Shown piece by piece: positions 1 to 11,626 of a stretch of 64,000 nucleotides of DNA. The stretch spans positions 12,998,941-13,062,940 of the forward strand of contig NC_084607.1 in the NCBI RefSeq assembly GCF_033807715.1, written 5' to 3'. The position numbers and the translations under genes are program-made. The stretch comes from Cololabis saira (Eukaryota > Chordata > Actinopteri > Beloniformes > Belonidae). Within the stretch, counting starts at the first letter, position 1. Each line of letters opens with the position of its first letter. The notes under the pieces are model-generated. The model did no database searches. It was given only the letters and a program-made list of their open reading frames with translations, and was not told the DNA's origin.

Positions 1-174
1 GGAGAATCTGTGAGTACAAATTGTTTGAGTAGTTGTAACAGCTTTTCTTGAATCACAAGGAAGTTGACGACAAATTGAGTTAAGACTGAATCCTATGTTT
101 GGAATCACAAATGACATTCAGTATATCCCTCCATGTGTTAATGCGTTTTTATTTGAATCTTTGCTTTTGTTTAG

Positions 175-3100
175 GGACCCCCAGGCCCTGTTGGCATTCA
201 AGGACCTGTGGGCCAACCTGGACCATCTGTACGAGCCTCACTTCAAATACGCATCTTATAAAATGATGTCATCAAATGATTTGTTGTTTTGATTTCTGCA
301 GCGTTAATTGTCTGTGTGTTTTAGGGTGGAGACGGTGAGCAAGGTCCTCGCGGGCAACAGGGTGTGAATGGAGCAAAAGGCGATGAAGGACCTAGGGGCT
401 TTAAGGGGGCATCTGGTGCCTCTGGATTACAGGTAAAAATACTCTATTTCAATAACTTCACTGTATCTCATAGTTAAGGCTGGATTATGGTTCTGCGTTA
501 AATCAATGCAGAGTTTACGCCGTAGGGTACGCGGCTACGCGGGAGGCTCTCCGTAGCCCACGCCGTCTTGTAATCATGTCTGTTTTTATCTTTGTAGGGA
601 ATGCCAGGACTACCAGGAGAGAAAGGAGAGAGTGGCCACGTTGGATCATTGGTGAGTTCTGCTCATGGTTCAGTCAGCTCACTGATTTTATCTGAGATCA
701 TTACCCTGCTCAAGGTTTTATCTGAGTTTCATACATTAGATAAATTATCTTGTCAAGGCTGGAGTACCCCGACTCTTAAACTGTCTTTGTCACTGCTACA
801 TCCAAGCAGCAAACAATTATTTCTCTGTGTATCAAAATGAAGATGATGCACAGACTAAGTTGCCAAAATATAGAATAATAAAGTAAAACGGGTAAGCATA
901 TAATATGCTATTGTGTGTTTATATATGTTTCTTGACAGATCCAAAGCTAAACATAACTATGATCCTAAACATACATTTGTAATTTTGAAACATAAACCAG
1001 ACAACAGGGTTAGTTAGAGAGGAGGAACAAGTAGATGTGTGAAGTCCAAAATTGCAGATTGTGATTTTAGGGATGCAATATCAACACCCCTTCAGTGCTT
1101 GAGCAGAGTTGATCATACTTTACTGTTTTGTATGTCATCATTGAATGGTAAGTATGTTCTTGTCGCTTTTCAGACAATCTAAGTGTTATTGTCTTGAACA
1201 TACCCTTGGTGGTGACAAATTGTTAAGAAAATAAACACACATGAATTGGTTCAAATAGGTTCAACAGTTAATAGATTTAGTTGAAGATGGATGTGAAGGT
1301 TTATTAATTATGAACTAGAGATAATAACATCTGAAAAGAAAGAAAAGCAATAATAAATACAATCAAAGTTTGTTTTGGACTTGGCCGTGACTTTGATTAA
1401 ACTCATATCGTCTCATTACATCTTCAAGGATTAATGAAACTGGTGCAGAAGGGCAGGAGAAAAGCAAGGACATATTCATATTGTCCGCCTACTTTAATAA
1501 AAATGAAATTAGCATTACTTTTAAAGTGCTATTGCTATTGTCTCAACAGAATCAAAATGTTAGTGTTTAGGTATCCCTTTGTCTTAGAGGAGCAGAACCC
1601 TTTGTTGAGAATCTGCGTGGCTCTCAGGGATGGTGGCAAGATGATGGGAGAGAGAGAGAGAGGAAAGAGCTTCTCAATCAATACTGAGTATTCACTCATA
1701 ATTTGTGGGTCATTTATGTGTGATGCTTGTCTGGGACCTCGCCTGCCCTTGAGAATGCCTGGTTTTCAGCAAAAATGGAAGAAGCAAGCCACCTGTGTGA
1801 AATCTTAAAGTCCAGTCCTAAACCCAAAGTTAAGCCACTCCCCTCATTTCTGTGTTGTAAATATAGACTCTGCAGCCGATGGACTATATGTGATACACAT
1901 GCAATGCATCCGGGCTTATTACATTTTGATTAGCGTCGCTCAGTCACGTAATTAGTGACAGCTGTGCTGCTGTGTGTCAAACTTGTGCATCAGCCTTTAT
2001 CTCTCCTGATTATCATTAACATTATCTCTCCCTCCCAGCCTGAAGTGGTCTTGAATAGCGGGCTGAGTTTGCTCTGACCAGAGATTCGTTTTGATGTGGT
2101 TCATCTTATAGGTCTATGGGTTTATAGGCTGACTGATAATTGAGGAGGAATCAGACTCGGCTCACACCGGGCTAAACTGACGTAATTGCAGACAAATTAA
2201 GTGCAAATTCCTCTGCTCTGACTTCCATCTGTGAGCAAACATCAGTCACTACAGGTTGGATTTGTGTAACTTGTCATGAAAGGAAATGCACAGGTCTATT
2301 TGATAATGCTAGCTATAATTCTACTTCTAATAATAATTATTGGAGATGCCAGCTAGCCAGCATGTCCAGCTGCAGATCAATGCAGAAAGAGAGTGCAGAA
2401 GACTCGTATTACAATCATAGCGTAAAGACTGCGGTAACAACTGAGCACGTCTTATACTTGCTGTGTTATGGCAGATCCTGGATTAGTTCTGCTAACTCAC
2501 TAACATCAACAACCAACTTTATGCTATCGAGTCACCCATGTTATTATGGCCTGAACACTCTTTTTGCTCTGTTAATCATATCTTACAACCAGAAGTATAC
2601 TATTTAATCCCAACACAGTTCTTTTTCGAGAAATGTGATGCTGAAGAATAACAGGAATCCATGGCTTCATGTGCAAAAAAAAAAAAAAAAGAGTCTAGAG
2701 AATGAACAAGTGATCGTGTGGGCAAAAGGAAGGAAAAGGATAAAAAGAAAAGCTTTGACAGAAAGGAGACACTGGAGCAATGGAGTGGAAGGAAGAGGCG
2801 GGGCACTCATTGTGAGCAGGAAGATGGTGTGACAGCTGCTAATCAGATTAGCCTCAGCCTTGGCTGTCTAATGAGCATCCTCCTTTGTGACAGTCATCTC
2901 ACAACCCTGTCAGCCATGAACACACACTCAACAAGATTCTCTACAGCTACCCTTTTCCACAGTCAGATTAGGGAGCAGGGAATGCATTAAAATGAGGAGA
3001 AAGAGAAAGAGAGAGAAATTCTTAGGACACAGTGGGAAAGTTTTATTCATGTGACAATGTTGCGGATCACAGAATCCTCCCATCGAACACTGAACTATTT

Positions 3101-6100
3101 CTCTGCCAGAAGGATCTGTGTTTCCTCCAGTCACACATAGTGCCTCCCTGGGCAGATTGTCTGTCTCTCCGTTTCAGCATCTTCTTTATAACACAAGGCT
3201 CCCTCCAAGACTTCAGAGTGATTCAGAGCACAGCTCAATGCCTACTCAACTGAAACTAAAGCTAAGCACTGTTAGGATTAATTGCTTGGTGCTCTCTTGA
3301 GCTGCACAGAAGAGTCAAATCACATGCCATCAATGGCTAAGAGAATATGGTCACACACATCACAAGCTAGAGGTTTCTTATTAATAACTGACAATAAGAG
3401 AGAGGTGGTGGGAGGCAAAAATGAAAACGAGTCAAATCCTGTTTCATATTGAGGGTAATGACCTGTCTGGGCATCTTCATCATGTCAGTGTGATAATAAT
3501 CGTAGATACTGGGGCCGTTGCGTAAGCAATCCAGTATAGGCCGACATCTAACTTTTACTTAATTAGGGAGCCATAAACTCATCAGCTTTGCATTTCTGAA
3601 TGTTTGATGTGATTTTTGTGAGAATATTTCTTGTCTCTCTTTACAGGGACCTCCAGGACTACATGGCCCACGAGGCCCCCAGGGATCCATTGGTGGACAG
3701 GTTGAGCACAGACTTTCTTCCATATCTTTTAAATTCACATGTATATGTTTTAATTAGGATGTTGCATTCACTAAACAGTTTCATTGGTGATGGGAGAAAC
3801 TGCAATGTGTTCATATATATTTCATATATGCAATAAGTTAAAGTAGAATTTCCCACTCAGATTTGACTGTTGTTTCTTATGCAATTTTACAACAAGTTGT
3901 AGAGCTGATGTTTTGTTTTGAATATTTTTTTTTTAAATATTTCAGTGGCCTTACCAGCTTGCAACTTGTATTTCAATAACTGAACCAATAAGTGCACCAA
4001 AATTCTCTTGTTCATTTGGATGGAAATGCACCATTTTGCTCAACTGTAGTCACATTATTGCTTGATATTCCACATGATTCTTAGGCCTAAGGAAAGGTAT
4101 TTTTGTTGTTGAGTTATTATTTGCACATGCATTATTAATGCTAAACTGTTAATTTTTAAAAACCTCTGCAAATATGTCCTTCAAATAATCCCACACATTC
4201 ATGAAAGAAACTGAATACTAAACTTCCAGAGTGACAAAAAGGACATGTCTTTGTGGCTCATAATGGAAACTTTTAAAATATACTATTGTACAAATTGCAA
4301 TTGCTTATATATCCTATATTTCATGGGTGACTTATATTTTTCCAGGCTTTCTCATTTCATCTCAACACATCTTGCTTCAGCCCTTCCACTGCTTTTTAAA
4401 CATGAATTATTAAATAGTATTATAATATAATCCCTGCCAAAGAGTTATATTTACTGCTCTATGAATCATTAAGAAGTATTAGACTATTATCCATGAGAGG
4501 CAGTTATATTTACCTCTAGTAATGGCCACCCCTTCGCAGTCTCTCATATCAGTCAATTATTCAGCAGTGAGCCGCAGAATACCGTGACAACCATGCAAGT
4601 GCTTTATAACAGGAAGCAAAAAAAATAAAATACAGTGGTGCAAAGATGGTTGAATCCAGAAGATGGATTAATATAGGCATGGTGGAAAAGAGCAAACTAA
4701 GGTTTGATAGCACTTGAAAGAAGCTGTTAACAGCAAGGGTTCAGTTTTAGTTCATGTCTGTTTTCAGTTACATTTTAATTAAGAAATAAAACACATCATG
4801 CTGGTTTGCATGCATGAACATGCACACACACTGACTGAGAGAGGGGGGAAGATCTACCCTTTTGTGATTTAGATTGTATCTACATACAGTACTTTTGCAA
4901 CAACTGACACTCAGTATTTTTCTTGTTTTGTTTTATTCTACTTTCAGCATTCTGAGAGCAAAGCTGCTGACAATTGAAAATGCTGCATAATACTGCAGAA
5001 CAAGATTTTGAGAAATCAAAATGTGAATGAATATTTAAAATTTGCCCTTGTTTTACTTCAAGCTATCCCTCTCTTCTTCTGCCACAGGGTTTTCCTGGCT
5101 TGACCGGAGGAATTGGTCAGCCTGGACTTGTTGGAGAGAAGGTCTGGATACCCATTAATAACTACACTATGGTTTCCTGTGCAGATTCAATAGCCTTGTG
5201 TTGATTGGGGCAGTATTTATAGACTGGAAGACCATTACACATGCTATGTTTTGTCACAACAAATGTTCCTTCTCACTTAGGGTGAAGATGGAGAAGCAGG
5301 AGACCCTGGCCCAGCTGGAGAGCCTGGCATTTTTGTCAGTCACATTATCTTCATAGCACCTATATATCTTGCCTAATTGCATGCTTACATCTCTAAAGCT
5401 AAAACTATGTTTGATCATATTTATATTGTACATGTCCATGAGTTTATGATGGCTTATTTCCTTATCCTGTATTTTCTGAACTGTATATTGCACATGCACT
5501 CAAATATTAAACCAGATGCAAAATGTAATCTAAAGTGACTGGGAGAGGCAGAGCAGGGGCAATGTGAATCTCCAGGGATCAGTATGTGCAGTGTAGTAGC
5601 AATATAACTTATTCTGCCTTTCTGATATTAAAATCAACCCCGTATTCATGGTTTATTCTCTCCAAATCAGAAAATTTAGTGAGGTCTGTATGGTAACACA
5701 GACAATGCAGTTACCTATGTGAGCCTGAGAAATAAAAGAAGTACATGTCTGGTGGTACTCTCTTCAACCTTGAAATAGTTTTACTTGCTCGTGTCTCAGG
5801 GTGCTAAAGGACATGTGGGGGAGAAAGGTGACTCTGGCCTCTCTGGTGCAGCCGGGCCTCCTGGAGCCCGAGGAACACCAGGAGACGATGGGCCCAAAGG
5901 CAACCTTGTGAGTAGACAAAGGACATTTTCTTACTTTCTTCATCAAACCAATCAGTTTTTTTTTACATGTCACTAAAATGGATTTTCACCCATTCTTTAT
6001 ATTCTCAGGGTCCTATTGGATTCCCTGGAGATTCAGGGGCCCCTGGAGAAGCAGGTGTCAACGTGAGAGCCTTTTTTTGTTTCAAAAAAAGTTAAAATCA

Positions 6101-9100
6101 TGTGTTTTGTTTTATTTGGGTTTTTTTTCACTGTTTTTCTTCAATTACATTTATTTATTAAGGGAGTAGATGGTGGAGCCGGGCCTAAAGGAGACAATGG
6201 AGAACCTGGAAAAGCAGTACGTGTGACTTTTTAAAATTTATTTGTTTTATTATTGTGCTTTTCCTATTAATTTCCTGCATATGTTGACAATTTGACCAGC
6301 TTTTGAAAACCTGACTTAAATCTACGCCACAGTAACATTAGTGCAACGTTTGTTCTGTGTCTCTATAGATAAAATCATGAATTAAATCAAATGTATATTG
6401 TTTGCTATCTGCAGGGACCCCCAGGAGCCTCTGGAGAGGCAGGTCCTCCAGGACCTCCTGGACGGAGGGTGAGAAGATTGCCTTGTATACATTTTTACGT
6501 GTTTATGCAGTTTACGTAGTTAATACCTCTTCCTATTGCTACAACCACATTATCTGCTGTCTGTACTAGGGTCATATAGGTGGGTCAGGAAAAGAGGGAA
6601 CTCAAGGCATGAAAGGAGCCAAAGTAAGAGTTCATTGACTTGCACTTTTAAAAAGTGTATTTTTGTTTTAAAATTTCACACATTTTTAAGTATTGATGAA
6701 CTCTTTCCTTCTGGTTGAAGGGGGGGACAGGAACACAGGGTCCAGTGGGGAAGACAGGTCCGGTAGGACCCCAAGGGCATCCAGGGAGACCTGGTCCAGA
6801 CGGGCTTCGAGGAATTCCAGGCCCTGCGGTTCGTATGAGGGGACTGGGGAGGCTGAACCTTTTCAGACAAATCATCAAGTGCTAAACACACATATGCACC
6901 TCATCTGATCATTTTAAAGGGTGAACATGGGCTAAATGGACCACCAGGGCAGGCTGGACCACCAGGACCACTAGTAAGACCTGTTCATTTAACTTTCAAC
7001 ACTTGTGATCATAGCCAATATTAAATTAAATGAAATAACAGTGTGTGCAATAATGATGTATGACATGCTAACAGGGGCCACCAGGACTTCTAGGATTAAA
7101 GGGTGAACCTGGAAATAAAGGAGATAAAGTAAGTGTTTGGTCCTTGAAAGAGAACCCTATGTGCAGCGGTGTTAACCCAGAAAACAGTGGTGATGTGTAG
7201 CATCTTCTCTGTGCAGGGTCATGGAGGGTTGATAGGTCTAATTGGTCCACCCGGGGACTTTGGTGAGAAAGGGGACAGAGGCCTGCCAGGACTCCAGGGC
7301 TCACGAGGATTTAAAGGAGACGGGGTATTTGTTCTTTTACCATGATGCGCCTAACACATGTATTATATAATATTGTCATTGCATTTCATTGTATGTTGTA
7401 CATGCAATGAAATTTGGTCTCTCATTTAAATGAAAAGGTCTAAAAGATCTGCATTCCTTGCACTTGCATGCACTGAACACATGGCGTAAGTGATATCTGA
7501 AATGCTCTAAAAACCAACTATAGTTCCTTAAATAGTATATAATATCAGAGAACAAATTCTAATAATGTTAGAACAAAATGCAGTGTTATTATTATTAATC
7601 ATTTGAAATAATTGAGCCAACTATAATGGTACTGGGGAATGGGGAGTAGTTGGTGAGAGTTAATTTCAGCAACTGCTGCTTTCAACAACAAACAACGCTA
7701 TCATTTTTTGACAAGATTTGTTTATGCTCACATCTAGGGTGTGGTTGGCTCATTTGGTCCGACTGGCCCGCCAGGACCTCCTGGACTCTCTGTAAGTGGC
7801 ATAGCTTTACAACAATGTCATTCTGCTCACTGGATGACTAATGTTTCTATAATACATACATGAGTCCTTCGGTTTGCTCACAAATATGGATATTTCTGCT
7901 CAGACATTGTTATTGTTCATGGCAGTGCCTTTTAGCTGTGTGGTAGATATCTTACAGTTTTTACTTAAAGAATTAGCAACTTTTCAAGTCTTTAATAGCT
8001 GTTCTACGTCTAGTTGAAGTTTTAATGCTTAGCTCCTCATCCTGTCCAATAGTGGATGACTAATGTCACTTTAAAACCTCATATTGTACATTTCTGTTTA
8101 TACATTTTATTCAATCTCTTATTTTATCTCTTATATATTTGTTTGTTTTTATATTTGTATATTTTTATTTTTATTGTATTGCACTAATCACCACAACAAA
8201 TTCCTTGTGTGTGTTAACAAACTTGGCAATAAACCCTTTTCTGATTCTGATTCTGATTCTGATTCTGATAGGGTCCACCTGGTGAGAAAGGATCGAAGGG
8301 AGAAATAGTGAGTAGAATACTCTGTCATATTTATATATGTCACTACTCTACTCACACCTTTTGTTGGGAAACAGCTGCCGGGAACATATGCTGGGGACCA
8401 AGGAGAAAGTATGTTTGTTGGCTTGATGTCCAAGCTTCCTAATCACAACTGAAAGCCTTGTGTACTTGCCTGTGCCTGCCTTGTATGGGATATTTGCCTT
8501 GGCCCCTTTTAAAAAGATTTGATTATGGTGTGTTCATTATAACTGTATAGAACAGGGGTCGGCAACCCGCGGTTCTAGAGCCGCATGCGGGACTTTAGCA
8601 CCGCCCTAGTGGCTCCCTGGAGCTTTTTCAAAAATGTTTAACTTTTTTTTTCCTTTTTTTCTTCTTTTTTTCTCTTTTTTTTCTCTTTTCCTTTTTTTCT
8701 TCCTTTTTCCTTTCCTTTTTAATCTCGACATTTTGACTTTTTTCTCGAAATTTTGACTATTTCCTCGAAATTTTGACTTTTTTCTCAACATTTTGACTTT
8801 TTTTCTCAACATTTTGACTTTTTTTCTCAACATTTCGACTTTTTTTCTCAACATTTCGACTTTTTTCTCGACATTTCGACTTTTTTCTCGACATTTTGAC
8901 TTTTTTTCTGAACATTTCGACTTTTTTCTCAACATTTCAATTTTTATCTCGACATTTCGCCTTTTGCCATTTGCCTTCACTCTAAGGGTTATACAAGACT
9001 TTTCATTTTTTGCGGCTCCAGACATATTTGTTTTTTGTGTTTTTGGTCCAATATGGCTCTTTCAACATTTTGGGTTGCCGACCCCTGGTATAGAAGAAAG

Positions 9101-11550
9101 AAGGATAAAGAATAGGCTTGAATAGTTTCTATTTAGACAAGAGGCGTGAGAGAGGATCTATGGGAGATTGAATGTACAGTCTTTTTTCTTCAGGGTGGCA
9201 TTGGCCCCAGAGGAGATCCCGGCCCTGCTGGTCCTCCAGGACCCACAGTGAGTACCTCTAATTATCCAGCTCATGATCTTCTATGGGCTACTCTTACCCC
9301 CTTTATCTCCCTTTGACTTGTTTCTGCTACATTTAGGGACTCCCTGCAACAGCGGTTCAGCCATTGCCTTTTAGGGAGGGCAGACGGAAGAGACGAAGAC
9401 ACTCGAATCAGGCAAGAGAAGAAGCCTTATCCAGGGAAGAATATGCAGATTTGGACAGTGAGTTCCTCCAGAGCGATCAACCTCTGGAGGATCCTGAGGG
9501 AATGGAGGAAGTTTTTGCCACCCTCTCTTCTATGAAAAACGACGTGGAGCTCATGAGGAGGCCTCTTGGAACATTTGAAAGCCCTGCCCGGACCTGCAAG
9601 GAACTCATGATGGTTCAACCTCACTACAAAAATGGTAAGCAAAGATGGTTGATAAATTACCCTTTTTTTTACCACCACTGTAGATTTCCATAATAAAAAG
9701 TTGAAAAATGCACATAAAATAGAAACTTTTAAATCAGATTTATCCTTATCATTTTGTTACCTTAGATGTGCTTATTATCACAATATTTGGTGTTTCAGGA
9801 GACTACTGGATTGATCCTAACCAGGGCTGTCACAGAGATTCCATGAAGGTCTACTGTAACTTCACGGCAGGTGGAGATACCTGTCTACACCCTGACAAAA
9901 GGACAGAAATAGTGAGTCTCTAATTTTTTGCTTTCAAGTAGAATTTGTCACATGACAAAAAGAAAAAGAAATCGTGCCTAGTATCTACCAATCCAAAACC
10001 ATCACTCAGATGTCTCGTTCTTCTGTGTCTCCAGGTCAAATTAGCACCATGGAACAAAGAGATACCAGGAGGCTGGTACAGTCAATACAAGAGGGGAAAG
10101 CAGGTACAATCATTAAATAAATCAAATGTCACCTCTTAACAATAATATCATCTGCCTCCAAATACTAATCAGTCTTTTGTTCAGGTAAATTACTCATTAC
10201 AACAATTAGTGTTTGACTTATATTTATTTATAAGACAAAGTGTGTAGGCCTGCTTGTGTACGTGTCCATTAGTACACATGAATATTCTCATTTATTTGTA
10301 AATCTGGTCTCTGTATCACTGGGTGTTAATGTAGCAGATCATGTGCAGTGAAGCAGCTTATTTGATAGCCGACCAGAAAATAGATTTCTGCAGTCAGAAT
10401 GAATCAAAAAAGTGATTGACAGCTTTGTCTCCATGTCTTCTCATCTGTATACGTTCATACGTCCCCCAGAGATACCCCTCCCAAACGATCACGGAACTAA
10501 AATCACACTGACTGTGATTCCTTTTTACTTTGTTTAGAGACCATTGATTAAAACCATTCATTGTGCTGTTTTTACTCTAGATCAGTGGTTCCCAAACTTT
10601 TTTTGCCAGGCCTACCTTTTGTACATAACAGAATTTTTGAGCCCCCCCCACCCCAACACAGACACACACATCTTTTGCATTCAAATGCGACTGCAATTTA
10701 TTTCATATATTGAACATATGTGCGAAAAAACTGTCCATCTCTGTAAAAATAGATTTTCAACCTGACCAGCTCCCAGAGATTGAAACAACAACAATACAAA
10801 CAGGAGCCAAAATCTGAACATTTGCCCTACAAAAATTACACCTTTAATCCCCACATCTTTTCAGTGATGTGAGTGGGCTTGCTTCACGTGTGCAACACAT
10901 TTCTTTTTTTTTCCTTTTTACTGTACAATACAGTATGCATTACTTTCAACATATTTTTGAAAAACAGCAGCAAAAGCTAAACAAATAATCAAAATTTCAA
11001 CAATTGCTCTGCAAAAATGTCAGTTTTAATCCCCACACCTTTTCAGTGAGTGGGGTGGGCTTGTTTCATGTTACAGATCCTCTCAAACCGGGGTTGCAGA
11101 TGAGAAACTGCCACATGCATTTTCCTTCCAGTAGCACCGGGTAGTTGTGGGGCCTGAAGCGGAACCGGTCCCCGGTTAGATTCCCGCTGGCCAGACCATT
11201 ACTTCATGTCATTCCCCTAATCTCTTCCCCCTATTTCTTGTCTCTCTCTCACTGCACATATGTGTTGAAGGCAAAATCTTAAAGAAATAAATAATCTTAA
11301 TTTCTACCTTCCAACCTTGCCACGCCCCCCCTGCAATAGATGTCGTCACCCCCCCCCCCACCCCCTCCCCCCCCCAAAAAACAAAAAAAAAACAAAAAAA
11401 AAAAACACTGGGTTTGTATGTGTATATTTATGTATGTGTACGCATATGTGTGCGTATATATATGTATATATTACATATAGTAATAATGCACATATATACA
11501 CTTTTGGTTTCTACCGTCATGGTATCAATCAATAATATGTGTGCAGACAA

Positions 11551-11626
<76 letters not shown>

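Noticed and set aside
1434..1808. 124-codon open frame in the large col5a3 intron
   Set aside because: No Gly-X-Y pattern, no recognisable domain, and no need for an extra exon when aligned with the alpha-1(V) exon order.
8725..8960. Regular ~22-bp repeats suggestive of a CRISPR-like array
   Set aside because: Units are contiguous and imperfect with no unique spacers, and they lie inside a eukaryotic transposon with clear ends.
8606..9125. Long open frames rich in Lys/Arg (minus strand) and Phe/Ser (plus strand)
   Set aside because: They are read through the T-rich tandem repeats of a hAT element; no start context, domain or splice pattern.
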